From Natronococcus sp. CG52 (lineage in GTDB: Archaea > Halobacteriota > Halobacteria > Halobacteriales > Natrialbaceae), in NCBI RefSeq assembly GCF_023913515.1, contig NZ_CP099391.1:3844001-3908000 (forward strand): a stretch of 64,000 bases of DNA, written 5' to 3'. The notes under the pieces were generated by a model. The model was not told where the DNA came from. It searched no databases and was given only the letters and a program-made list of their open reading frames with translations. The number at the start of each line of letters is the position of its first letter. The first letter of the stretch is position 1. Position numbers and translations under genes: made by a program. Below, piece by piece: positions 26,083 through 34,834 of this stretch.

Positions 26083-28152
26083 TCACCGGCGCCGCGCCAG
26101 CGAGAACGCCGCAACCGCGAGTCCCGCGATCGCTACCGTCGCGCCGAAGCCGGAGAGTTCCTCGAGTCGCGTCAGCGCGCCGCCGCCGACCGCGACCGTC
26201 GCCGACTGGCCGTCGACGGCGACCTCGTAGCGGCCGTCGTACGCGAACGTCAGCGTCGCCTCGACGGTCGTTCGCTCGCCGGGCGCGACCGACACCGGCC
26301 GCTCGACGGTTCCGCCGCTGGTCCGGAACTCGAGGACGGCCGCACCGGGCCGGGAGTCGGCGGCCGTGACCGTCGCGGTCGCCGTCACCGAATCGCCCGG
26401 ATCGACCCGTTCGGGTTCGACCGCGAGGTCGGTTACTTCTACGCTCGAGGACGAGCGGACGAGCACCGTGAACCGATCCTCGCCGACTCGGACGTCGTAC
26501 TCGCCGGGTTCGAACGGCGTCCAGGTGAGCGAGGTCGTCGTCCGCCCGCCACCCTCGAGAGCGATCGGATCGTAGTCGACGATCCTGCCGTCGACCGTCA
26601 GCGCGGCGTCGGCGGTGCCGTCCCGGTCGTCGGCGTTCTCGAGTTCGACCGGAACCGTGACGGGTTCGCCGACGGGAACCGCGACGGCCGAGCCGCCGGT
26701 TTCGATCTGACCGCTCCAGGGCTCGCCGGCGACCTCGAGTTCGCCCTCGCCCAGCCCGGACGTGATGGTGGTGGCCACCAGATCGAACGCGGCCGCGTGA
26801 GCCGATCGGTCCCAGGTCGACGGCGTCTGAGCGGTCCGCGCGTACCGTTCGGCGGTCGACCGCACGTCCGATCCGCCCGCGTCCTCGACGGCTTCGAGGA
26901 ACGCCCGTTCGGTGACGCGATCGTCCCGCGCGTTCAGCGCCCGGAAAACGTCTTCGAGCGTCCGGTCACCGTCGGTTTCCAGCCGAAGCCGTCGGTCGAG
27001 TTCGCCGTAGACGAGCGGCCCCTTCACGTAGTCGGTCCGCTCGTCGCTCCAGGTTCCGGGATCGGCGAGCACCGCGTCCGCGTACGGCGATCGCTCGCCG
27101 CGCTCGAGGAACGCGCGGAACTCGCGAAACTCGATCAGTCCCTGCTCGAGGGCGAGCGCGGCCGCGTAGTACTCGGCCTGGGCCTCGACGAGCCAGGCGG
27201 TCTCGCTCGCGGTCCCGACGGCCGGATCGGCGTACGGCTGTCGCGTGTGGACGAACTCGTGGAGCCAGACGCTCGGGGATCCCTCGAGGGGCGCGTCGGC
27301 GACGACCCAGGCGTCGGCTGCTCCGTACTGGAGGCCGCGGGCGGCCCAGTCGACCTCGTCGGGTACAGCGACGACAAACACCTCGTCGTGGCTGGCACCG
27401 ACGTCGAGGCTCGCGCTCGCGGCGGCGAGACTCTCGAGGACGTCGTCGGGATCCTCCCGGAGGTCGACGGCCGCGGGGACGGCCAGTCGGATCGTCTCGC
27501 CGTCGACCGTTCGCTCGTACTCCTCGACCTCGCCGAAGAAGGCGATGTCGCCGCCGGTCGCTCCGGGACCGTCGACGGCGACCGTCTCCTCGTGACCGAC
27601 GGGATCGGTCCGCTGGAGGGAGATACCGACCGTCGGCACCTGGACGACGGCCCACTCGCCCGTGTCGACGAACGTGTAGCCGCGGTCGGTCGACTGCGTC
27701 TCGGCCGTCGCTCCCGAACCGTCGTGATGGGCCTCGTACCCCGTCCGATCCGTCGGCATCGTGAACCGGACCGTCGGGTCGTCGTCGCCGGTCCACCGGT
27801 ACGTTCCGTCGCCGGTCGACTCGAAGCCGTCCGTCTCGACGACGGACGCTTCCGGCTCGAGATCGATCTCGAACTCGCTCACCGGGTCGGGCACGCGAAA
27901 CGTCATCTCGGCTTCGAACGCGTCGTCCCGCTCGGGAAGATGTCGAAGCACGGTCGTTCGATGGAGGACGTCCGACGTCTCCGACGACGAAACGGTTACG
28001 CCGCCGCCGGCGACGGCCGGTGTGCCGTCGGGCGCAGCGCGAGTTTGCTCGGTGACCGAGCGCTCGGGAGTGCTCCCCGCCTCGAGGCCTGCGACCCCCG
28101 CCGGCAACGACCCGATCAGGAGGAACGCGATGACGACGACCCGGTGGTTCAC
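26083..28152 (-). CDS. Exported HExxH metallopeptidase-like protein, surface anchored
   Basis: A 689-residue protein. A hydrophobic signal (VVVIAFLLIGSLPAGVAG) follows a GTG start at 28152. The first 200 residues are beta-rich. HEFVHTRQPY near residue 315 is an HExxH zinc motif, and WLVEAQAEYYAA about 30 residues later supplies the third-ligand Glu, as in gluzincins (M1/M61-like). Two or more Ig/CARDB-like domains follow. The end is GFG, a hydrophobic helix and RRR, close to a PGF-CTERM sorting tail but with Ser-Gly-Phe in place of Pro-Gly-Phe. No function is assigned by experiment as far as I know. Confidence 0.75.
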   Translation of the reverse strand: MNHRVVVIAFLLIGSLPAGVAGLEAGSTPERSVTEQTRAAPDGTPAVAGGGVTVSSSETSDVLHRTTVLRHLPERDDAFEAEMTFRVPDPVSEFEIDLEPEASVVETDGFESTGDGTYRWTGDDDPTVRFTMPTDRTGYEAHHDGSGATAETQSTDRGYTFVDTGEWAVVQVPTVGISLQRTDPVGHEETVAVDGPGATGGDIAFFGEVEEYERTVDGETIRLAVPAAVDLREDPDDVLESLAAASASLDVGASHDEVFVVAVPDEVDWAARGLQYGAADAWVVADAPLEGSPSVWLHEFVHTRQPYADPAVGTASETAWLVEAQAEYYAAALALEQGLIEFREFRAFLERGERSPYADAVLADPGTWSDERTDYVKGPLVYGELDRRLRLETDGDRTLEDVFRALNARDDRVTERAFLEAVEDAGGSDVRSTAERYARTAQTPSTWDRSAHAAAFDLVATTITSGLGEGELEVAGEPWSGQIETGGSAVAVPVGEPVTVPVELENADDRDGTADAALTVDGRIVDYDPIALEGGGRTTTSLTWTPFEPGEYDVRVGEDRFTVLVRSSSSVEVTDLAVEPERVDPGDSVTATATVTAADSRPGAAVLEFRTSGGTVERPVSVAPGERTTVEATLTFAYDGRYEVAVDGQSATVAVGGGALTRLEELSGFGATVAIAGLAVAAFSLARRR

Positions 28153-28315
28153 GAACAGATACTGGAAGCTGACCGTCAAGACTGTTGTGGAGTTCTCGAT
28201 AGACGGCGTTCGAGAGAGTCGACGACTTCGGCAAAGACGAGAGCCGTCGGACAATTCCTGCATGTGTCCGGGTAATTCTTTCAGGGGCCGCGATAGAAGA
28301 CCGTCCGTGACCGCG

Positions 28316-28783
28316 ATGGAACTCGACGACGTCGATCGTGGAATCTTGCACCTGCTCCAGAATGACGCTCGAGACACGACTACCGCCGAGATGGCGGAGC
28401 AGGTCGGCGTCTCGGCCAGTACCGTTCGCAACCGGATCGAGAACCTCGAAGAGGAGGGGGTGATTCGGGGCTACCATCCGGAGATCGATTACGAGCGAGC
28501 GCAGTACCAGCTTCACACGGTCGTCATCTGCCACGCGCCGGTTCGCGAGCGACCGGAACTCGTCGAGGCGGCGATGGAGGTCGAGGGCGTCGTTACCGTC
28601 CGGGAGATGCTCACCGGAGAGGCGAACGTGCACGTCGAGGCGATCGGAGCGGACTCCGAGAACGTCGACCGAATCACCGAGGGGCTCACCGATATCGGTC
28701 TCGAGATCGAGTCCGTCAACCTCGTGAAGGAGCGGCACGTCCAGCCGTTCGATCACTTCGGGATCGAGATAGTAGACGACTGA
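28316..28783 (+). CDS. Lrp/AsnC family transcription regulator
   Basis: A 155-residue regulator with an N-terminal helix-turn-helix (AEMAEQVGVSASTVRNRIENLEEEGVIRGY) and a C-terminal RAM-type sensing domain. These proteins form dimers or octamers and respond to amino acids. It is transcribed away from the metallopeptidase gene, sharing a 163-bp intergenic region, so it may regulate that gene or itself. Start at 28316 places the usual LDDVDRGIL at the N-terminus. Confidence 0.9.
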   Translation: MELDDVDRGILHLLQNDARDTTTAEMAEQVGVSASTVRNRIENLEEEGVIRGYHPEIDYERAQYQLHTVVICHAPVRERPELVEAAMEVEGVVTVREMLTGEANVHVEAIGADSENVDRITEGLTDIGLEIESVNLVKERHVQPFDHFGIEIVDD

Positions 28784-28930
28784 CGGCCCGGTACTGAGAA
28801 AATCGGAGTTATTCTTCTAAAATCTGCTGAAACCGCACTCGTTTGGTCGAACACATCGCAATTTCTAATCGGTGACGCGACGTATTACGCACCGGATCTG
28901 CGTATCTCACAATCCGACGGGCTATCACAG

Positions 28931-29080
28931 ATGACTGGAGAACACAACCGTTCGAAAGGAGCCGTCCGGGGTATCGACCGTTCGGCGATCTACACGACGT
29001 GGACGCGGGATCACGAGAGTTTCCGGTTCGGCGGGACCGACGACGAGTTCGAAAAAAGCGAGCTCCAACTGCGCCCCTAA
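28931..29080 (+). CDS. Possible small hypothetical protein
   Basis: A 49-codon ORF from an ATG at 28931 to a TAA at 29078-29080. The product is polar, contains IYTTWTRDHESF and an acidic end, and matches nothing I recognise. The gene that follows starts 5 bp later. It could be a small gene cotranscribed with it, or an unrelated open frame. Confidence 0.3.
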   Translation: MTGEHNRSKGAVRGIDRSAIYTTWTRDHESFRFGGTDDEFEKSELQLRP

Positions 29081-29085
29081 CGGCC

Positions 29086-29439
29086 GTGGACGCAAGCGAC
29101 ACGACCGGACCGACCCTGGACGACGTGTTCCGAGCGCTCGCCGACCGGCGGCGGCGTCTCGCTCTCGTCGCGCTTCTCGAGTCCGAGACGCCGCTCACGA
29201 TCGACGAACTCGCCGCGGATATCGTCGCTCGAGAGCGCGAGGAACGATCGACCGACGGTTCGGCGCGCGAGACCGAACGCGCACGAATCGAGCTCCATCA
29301 CAAACAGCTACCGCACCTGGTCGACGCCGACCTCGTTCGCGGCGGGATCGACGGGCAGCCGATCGAGCCGACGGCTCGAGTCGACGAGATCGAATCGCTG
29401 CTTCCGATGGCTTCCTCGGAGAACCGTTCTGACGACTGA
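29086..29439 (+). CDS. DUF7344-like winged-helix protein
   Basis: A 117-residue putative regulator. DDVFRALADRRRRLALVALLE is the typical first helix pair; a helix-turn-helix at ETPLTIDELAADIV and a wing region (IELHHKQLPHLVDADLVR) follow, as in haloarchaeal DUF7344 proteins. The start is a GTG at 29086. It converges on ileS, 176 bp away. Confidence 0.75.
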   Translation: MDASDTTGPTLDDVFRALADRRRRLALVALLESETPLTIDELAADIVAREREERSTDGSARETERARIELHHKQLPHLVDADLVRGGIDGQPIEPTARVDEIESLLPMASSENRSDD

Positions 29440-29452
29440 CGGCTGAACGTCG

Positions 29453-29473
29453 GTCCGACGCTTCCGCGGCCGC
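29453..29473 (-). repeat. Duplicate of the ileS 3' end
   Basis: This 21-bp stretch is identical to 29619-29639, which encodes the last residues of IleS (AAAEASD and stop). Similarity continues weakly for about 25 bp (GATCGCGGTCGT against GATCGCGATCGT). The two copies are 166 bp apart in the same orientation. Confidence 0.55.
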
Positions 29474-29615
29474 GCGGGCACGATCGCGGTCGTGGCATCC
29501 ACCTTTTTCCGGTTCGGGTTCGCTCACGCCGTGAGCTCATCCTCAGCGAAAAACCGGACCAAAAACTACAGAGCGGTCGGCTCCGCCTCCCGTTCTGGGA
29601 AATACCTCGGGCTCG

Positions 29616-32600
29616 CTAGTCCGACGCTTCCGCGGCCGCCACCGGCTCGATCGCGATCGTCATCGAGACGTCCTCGACGTCCCACTCCTTGCGGTGACCG
29701 TCCTCGACGGTCCGAAGTTCGTCGGCACGAACCTCCTCGCGGATCAGGCCTTCGTGTTCCTCGACGAGATCGGCCACGCGGTCGTCGGCGATCTCGAGTT
29801 CGAGCGTGATTCGTTCCTCGACGTCCAGGTCGAGGTCCTTGCGCATCTCCTGGACGCGCCGGATGACCTCGCGGGCGTAGCCCTCGCTCTCGATGTCGTC
29901 GGTCAGCGAGGCGTCGACGTAGACGACGCCGCGGTCGTCGCCGTCGAGTCCGAACGCGGTTCCCGCGACGCCCTCGGGGGTCTCCGTGACGAACGAGACC
30001 ATCTCGTCGGTCAGTTCCTCGTCGCCCTCGAGGACGTCTGCGACGGCCGTCTCGAGGCTCTCGAGGGTCGGATCCTCGATTCGAGCCTCGTTGAGCGCGT
30101 TCATGACCCGGCCGGCGCGGTCGCCGAAGGCGGGGCCGAGTTCGCTCATGTCCGCCTGGGCGCTGTACTCGAGTTCGCCCCAGCGGTCGTCGGGGGCGAC
30201 GAGTTCGACGCCGCGGGCGTTGAGCCGATCCTCGAGCAGGTCGGTGTGGCGCTCGACGGCGTCGACGACGCGGTCGTCGTCAGCCGCGACGACGACCCGC
30301 GGGACTGGCCAGCGCAGCTTACGGCCGGCCTGCTGGCGTGCGTTGGCGCCGGCTTCTTCGATCGCTCGCAGGAGGGCGACGTCCTCCTCGAGCTGGTCGT
30401 CGACCCAGTACTCCTCGACGGCGGGCCAGTCGCACATGTGGACCGTGTCGTGCTCGGCGTCGCCGGTCAGCGTGCCGTAAATCTCCTCGCTGACGAACGG
30501 CGCGTAGGGTGCGAGCAGGGCGACGCTCTCCCGGAGGACGCGGTAGATGGTCGCGTAGGCCGCCCGCTTGGAGTCGCTGTCCTCCTCGTCCCACATCCGT
30601 TCGCGGACCGCCTGGACGTAGAACCGGGAGACGTCCTCGACGACGAAGTCGACGAGCGCCTCGAGCGCGCGGTCCTGGCGAAACGCCTCGAGTTCCTCGG
30701 TCATCTCGGCCTTCGTCGACTGGAGCCGGGCGAGGATCCACTCGTCGACGAGCTCGAGGTCACCGTCGGAGCTTCGCTCCGACGAGCCTCCGCTCGCGTC
30801 GCTCGCGGAGACGCCGTCGACGCTCTCGAGATCCGTTTCGGACGGATCGAAGCCGTCTAATCGCATGTACGGCAGCGGGAACCGGAAGACGTTCCACAGC
30901 GTCCGAAGGTGGTTCTCCATCGTCCCCATCTCGTCCCACGAGAAGCGCATGTCGTCGCCCTGCGGGTTCGCCGACAGCAGGAACATCCGCATCGCGTCCG
31001 AGCCGTGGCGCTCGATGGCCGTGTCGGGCTCGACGACGTTGCCGACGGACTTGGACATCTTCCGGCCGTCCTCGTCTAACGCGTGGCCGTGCATCAGCAC
31101 CTCGTCGTAGGGAATCTCGCCGAGCGCGGCGGTTCCCATGCCGAGCTGGGACCAGAACCAGCCGCGGGTCTGGTCGTGGGCCTCGAGGATGAGGTCGGCG
31201 GGCCAGAGCTCGTCGAACTGACTGTCGTCCGAGGGGAAATCGAGGGTTCCCCACGACGCCACGGAGGAGTCGAGCCAGACGTCGAACACGTCGGGGACGC
31301 GAGTGTAGGTGGTGTCCCCATCGGTGATCGTGAGGTCGTCCACCGTGTCCTTGTGGAGATCCACAGCCTCGGGATCGACGTCCTGGTCGACCCGCTCGGC
31401 GAGTTCCTCGCGGGTGCTGACGACGATCGTGTCCTCGTCGTCGTCGCGGTCCTCGGGCGTCCAGACGGGCAGCGGGATTCCCCAGTAGCGCTGGCGGGAG
31501 ACGTTCCAGTCCGGCGCCTCCTCGACGAAGTCGCGGAAGCGGTTGTCGCGGGCCCACTGCGGATGCCACTCGCTGTCCTCGATGTTGTCGAGGAGTTCGT
31601 CCTTGACGTCCGTGATCGTGATGAACCACTGGTCGGTGACGATCTGGATGATTCCCGTATCACAGCGCCAGCAGTGGCCGTAGCTGTGGTGGACCGTCTC
31701 CGAGGTGAGCAGGGCGTCGTTCTCCTCGAGATCGGCCGTGATCTCGTCGTCGGCCTCCTTGACGAACTGGTCCTCGTACTTGCCGGCCTTCTCGGTGTAG
31801 ACGCCGTCGCCGCCGACGGGACAGAAGATCGGCAGGCCGAGTTCGCGGCCGCGCTCGAAGTCCTCCTCACCGTGGCCGGGCGCGGAGTGGACGAGCCCGG
31901 TGCGGTCGGCCTCGACGTAGTCGGCGGCGTAGACCTGCAGCGCGTCGTCGACGTCGACGTGGTCGGGCACTTCCTCCGCGAGGGGGTGCTCGTACTCCCA
32001 GCCGATCATCTCCTCGCCGGTGACCTCCTCGACGACCTCGTAGTCGCCGTAGCGGCCCGCCTTCAGGACGCCCTCGACGCACTCCTCGGCGACGTAGAGC
32101 ACTTCTTCCTCGCCGTCGCGCTCCGCGCGAACGCCCCGGTAGGTCAGGTCGGGGTCGACGGCGACGAACGTGTTCGCGGGGATCGTCCACGGGGTGGTCG
32201 TCCAGATGACGACCGAGCCCTCGCGATCCTCGAGGTCGAACTTGACGTAGATCGAGGGGTCCTCGACGTCCTCGTACTCGACCTCGTTGTTCGCGATTGC
32301 GGTCTCGCAGCGCGGACACTGCGAGATCGAGCGGTGGCCCTTCTCGACGAGGCCGCGCTCGGCGGCCTTCGAGAAGCCCCACCAGGCGGCCTCCATGTAC
32401 TCGGGGCTGACCGTCCGGTAGGGATTGTCCCAGTCCATCCAGACGCCGAACGATTTGAAGTCGTCCTGGAGTCCCTCGAGCTGCTCGTCGGCGTAGTTCT
32501 TGCACTCCTGGATGAAGTTCTCCTCGCCGAACTCCTCGATGTCTTTCTTGTTCTCGAATCCGAGTCGCTCCTCGACTTTGGTCTCGATCGGGAGTCCGTG

Positions 32601-32867
32601 CATGTCGTAGCCCGGTCGGTCGGTCACGTCGTAGCCCTGCATCCGCAGGAAGCGGATGTAGACGTCCTTCAGGGACTTGTTCCAGGTCGTCCCCATGTGT
32701 GCCGACCCGGAGGTGTACGGCGGACCGTCGACGAAGAAGAAGGACTCACCGTCGGACCGATGCTCGACCGTCTGTTCGTAGGCGTCGACCTCGTCCCAGT
32801 ACTCGAACACCCGCTGCTCGAGTGCGTGGGGGTCGTACTGGTCGTCGACCTCGCCGAACCTGCTCAT
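29616..32867 (-). CDS. ileS: Isoleucyl-tRNA synthetase
   Basis: A 1083-residue class I synthetase of archaeal/eukaryotic type. The HIGH-equivalent is HMGT within PPYTSGSAHMGT, the second signature is GRKMSKSVGN, and an editing domain with the WTTTPWTIPAN motif is present at about residues 185-400. Possible zinc ligands lie in CPRCETAI and CWRCD. It charges tRNA-Ile in the cytosol. CTTTACCG about 27 bp before the ATG suggests a leaderless message. Confidence 0.97.
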   Translation of the reverse strand: MSRFGEVDDQYDPHALEQRVFEYWDEVDAYEQTVEHRSDGESFFFVDGPPYTSGSAHMGTTWNKSLKDVYIRFLRMQGYDVTDRPGYDMHGLPIETKVEERLGFENKKDIEEFGEENFIQECKNYADEQLEGLQDDFKSFGVWMDWDNPYRTVSPEYMEAAWWGFSKAAERGLVEKGHRSISQCPRCETAIANNEVEYEDVEDPSIYVKFDLEDREGSVVIWTTTPWTIPANTFVAVDPDLTYRGVRAERDGEEEVLYVAEECVEGVLKAGRYGDYEVVEEVTGEEMIGWEYEHPLAEEVPDHVDVDDALQVYAADYVEADRTGLVHSAPGHGEEDFERGRELGLPIFCPVGGDGVYTEKAGKYEDQFVKEADDEITADLEENDALLTSETVHHSYGHCWRCDTGIIQIVTDQWFITITDVKDELLDNIEDSEWHPQWARDNRFRDFVEEAPDWNVSRQRYWGIPLPVWTPEDRDDDEDTIVVSTREELAERVDQDVDPEAVDLHKDTVDDLTITDGDTTYTRVPDVFDVWLDSSVASWGTLDFPSDDSQFDELWPADLILEAHDQTRGWFWSQLGMGTAALGEIPYDEVLMHGHALDEDGRKMSKSVGNVVEPDTAIERHGSDAMRMFLLSANPQGDDMRFSWDEMGTMENHLRTLWNVFRFPLPYMRLDGFDPSETDLESVDGVSASDASGGSSERSSDGDLELVDEWILARLQSTKAEMTEELEAFRQDRALEALVDFVVEDVSRFYVQAVRERMWDEEDSDSKRAAYATIYRVLRESVALLAPYAPFVSEEIYGTLTGDAEHDTVHMCDWPAVEEYWVDDQLEEDVALLRAIEEAGANARQQAGRKLRWPVPRVVVAADDDRVVDAVERHTDLLEDRLNARGVELVAPDDRWGELEYSAQADMSELGPAFGDRAGRVMNALNEARIEDPTLESLETAVADVLEGDEELTDEMVSFVTETPEGVAGTAFGLDGDDRGVVYVDASLTDDIESEGYAREVIRRVQEMRKDLDLDVEERITLELEIADDRVADLVEEHEGLIREEVRADELRTVEDGHRKEWDVEDVSMTIAIEPVAAAEASD

Positions 32868-33273
32868 ACCTGACGTAATTGCCTGGGACGGTAAAGAGGA
32901 ATCGATATTGCAGGTTCGACCGGCAGCGGGGCCGAGAGCGTATTCGCGACGCTCGTCGGTCCGGCACGACCCTTCGATACCCCTATCAGTTAGAAATGGA
33001 ACCTGTTTGCACGAACGCTCGAGGCGCGCGACGCCGTCGGCGTATCGCTCGATCGAGAGGTCCTGAAACTCGTCCTCGTCGCGCTGCTCGGCTGGTGAAC
33101 GATCGGGACGGAGGCGGAACGACGGCGTTCACCGCCTTTCCGAGCATCCTGAACGCGCTTTAGGAAAGGATAGGCGCGCTCACGGCGCTCGTCGGGTACA
33201 TATTCTACTACGGCGGGACGCTCGCGCTCCCGGTCAAAGTCGTCGACGAAGCGATAGTACTGGCCGAGTCGCG
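32868..33273. other. Gene-free 406-bp stretch with membrane-protein fragments
   Basis: No intact gene is seen. On the plus strand three short stretches in three frames look like parts of one membrane protein: VLKLVLVALLGW then stop, TTAFTAFPSILNAL then stop (33160-33162), and ALTALVGYIFYYGGTLALPVKV ending at 33277. This fits a decayed gene, family unknown. The ileS promoter occupies the left end. Confidence 0.35.
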
Positions 33274-33501
33274 CTAGCTCGAGCGAACGGATCCGAGCAC
33301 CTTCTGGTAACCGATACCGTAGACGCCGGCGTAGAGCATGACGCCGCCCAGCGCGGCGAGCCACAGCGCGACGGCCGCTTCGCCCGAGCCGAAGTGCTGG
33401 ACGCTCGCGTACTCGGCGGCGATCCCGCCAGTCGTGAGGACGGCACCGACGGCGACGTACAACAGTACCGAGAGCGATTCTGCGATGAGTTCGGAAGCCA
33501 T
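33274..33501 (-). CDS. Small two-helix membrane protein
   Basis: A 75-residue protein with hydrophobic helices at about residues 10-30 and 40-60 and a charged end. Function unknown. The ATG at 33501 has a GTTTACC box about 28 bp upstream. It diverges from the UDG gene. Proteins of this size and shape recur in haloarchaea but I do not know a family name. Confidence 0.65.
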   Translation of the reverse strand: MASELIAESLSVLLYVAVGAVLTTGGIAAEYASVQHFGSGEAAVALWLAALGGVMLYAGVYGIGYQKVLGSVRSS

Positions 33502-33605
33502 TATCGTGGGTAAACCACCCGGAGAAGGTAAACTTGTCCCCCGAGACCGAAGCCGCCGCATTCCCGATCCGACTGGCCTATACGCCTCGAAGCCCGAACG
33601 AAGCC

Positions 33606-34295
33606 GTGCCCGCGTCGAACGACGATACCGATCCTGATACCGCCGCAGACCCGTCGTTCCCCGACTCGAGGAACGTTCTCGAGGCCGACTGTCGGCGCTG
33701 TCCCGCCCTCGCCGAGAACCGCAACTGCATCTCGTGGGGAACCGGGCCGCTCGACGCCGACGTCCTGGTCGTCGGCGAGGCTCCCGGCTCCGGCAACCCG
33801 GACGCCGACCCCTGGCAGGGCGGCAACTGGACCGGAAAGGCCTACACCTCCCGCCACTCCGGCCGGCGCATTCGCCGAATGGTCGAGCGGATCGGGTACG
33901 GAGACGAGGCCTACTACACGAACGCCGTGAAGTGCTTCCCCGCGAGCGAGGACGAGCCGACGAGCAACCGCGAACCGACCGACGAGGAGCGAGCGAACTG
34001 CCGTACCCACCTGGTGACCGAAGTCGAGGCGCTCGAGCCGAGCGTCGTTCTCGCGACGGGCAAGCACGCGACAAAATCCGTGCTGGCCGCCGAGCAGCGA
34101 TCGCTCGAGGGGTTTATCGACACCGTTCTCGAGCCCGTCCGCTGCGAGCGCCTCGATACCTGGCTCGTGCCGATTCTTCACCCTTCCTACCAGGACGTCT
34201 GGATCGGCCGACTCGGGTTCGAACCCGACGAGTACCTCGAGGAGATCCGAACGACGCTCGACGAACTGTGTTCGCCGGACGGCCGCGGAAGCTAA
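33606..34295 (+). CDS. Uracil-DNA glycosylase superfamily protein (family 4/5-like)
   Basis: A 229-residue DNA-repair enzyme that would remove uracil from DNA. CRRCPAL near residue 28 and KCFP in the middle, with two further Cys residues, suggest a [4Fe-4S] cluster as in family 4. GEAPGSGNPD is the first active-site motif and LHPSYQD the second (HPS). A TTG frame begins at 33534, but the GTG at 33606 has CCTATACG about 25 bp upstream and gives a normal N-terminus, so it is preferred. It may form an operon with the Rieske gene 24 bp downstream. Confidence 0.85.
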   Translation: MPASNDDTDPDTAADPSFPDSRNVLEADCRRCPALAENRNCISWGTGPLDADVLVVGEAPGSGNPDADPWQGGNWTGKAYTSRHSGRRIRRMVERIGYGDEAYYTNAVKCFPASEDEPTSNREPTDEERANCRTHLVTEVEALEPSVVLATGKHATKSVLAAEQRSLEGFIDTVLEPVRCERLDTWLVPILHPSYQDVWIGRLGFEPDEYLEEIRTTLDELCSPDGRGS

Positions 34296-34319
34296 GCCGC
34301 TCGCGTCCGAGGCCGGAGT

Positions 34320-34754
34320 ATGGCCACTCGGTACCGGCTGGCGACCGTGGAAACCGTCGAGGAGGAGGAGTCGTGGCTGTTCACCGTTCGCGATCGACGC
34401 GGAAACCGCGAGGAAGCGATTCTCGTCCCCTGCCGCGACGAGGAGAACGGACCCGTCGAAGCGTGGATCAACCGGTGTACCCACGAGAACCAGCGCCTCC
34501 ACCGCGAAGGCGTCGGCGTCGTGTTCCGGGAGGGGCGGATCGTCTGCCCGAAGCACGGATCGATGTTCGACGCCTGTTCGGGCTACTGTGACAACGGCGA
34601 GGCGGCGGAGACGACGCTCGTCTCCCTCGACGTCGACGTCGAGGACGGTACGGTGTACCTGACCGACGACGACGTCGGTTTCCTCTCGGCGGGACCGAGC
34701 GGTGACGACGAAGACGACGACGAGCCGGATTCGACATCTCACCTGCGGTTCTAG
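34320..34754 (+). CDS. Rieske [2Fe-2S] domain protein
   Basis: A 144-residue soluble protein. CTHENQRL and CPKHGSMFD form the two-Cys two-His Rieske site, about residues 60-88, and the flanking beta strands fit a small Rieske ferredoxin. The C-terminal 30 residues are almost all acidic. There is no oxygenase catalytic domain, so it probably carries electrons or redox-senses. Spacing from the UDG gene is 24 bp. Confidence 0.88.
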   Translation: MATRYRLATVETVEEEESWLFTVRDRRGNREEAILVPCRDEENGPVEAWINRCTHENQRLHREGVGVVFREGRIVCPKHGSMFDACSGYCDNGEAAETTLVSLDVDVEDGTVYLTDDDVGFLSAGPSGDDEDDDEPDSTSHLRF

Positions 34755-34834
34755 CGGGCGTCGTCGCTGACGGATCGTCCGGCAGCAAAACGAGTCAGCC
34801 GCGCCCCTCGAGGTGGGGCCGGGGGTCGGCTCGA

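Noticed and set aside
26797-28275. Plus-strand frame of almost 500 codons
   Set aside because: It lies opposite the HExxH peptidase gene, whose domains are clear.
31083-32873. Plus-strand frame of nearly 600 codons
   Set aside because: It is the antisense of ileS.
33534-33605. TTG start for the UDG gene, 24 codons longer
   Set aside because: The GTG at 33606 has a TATA-like CCTATACG at the right distance, and the extra residues do not look like part of the fold.
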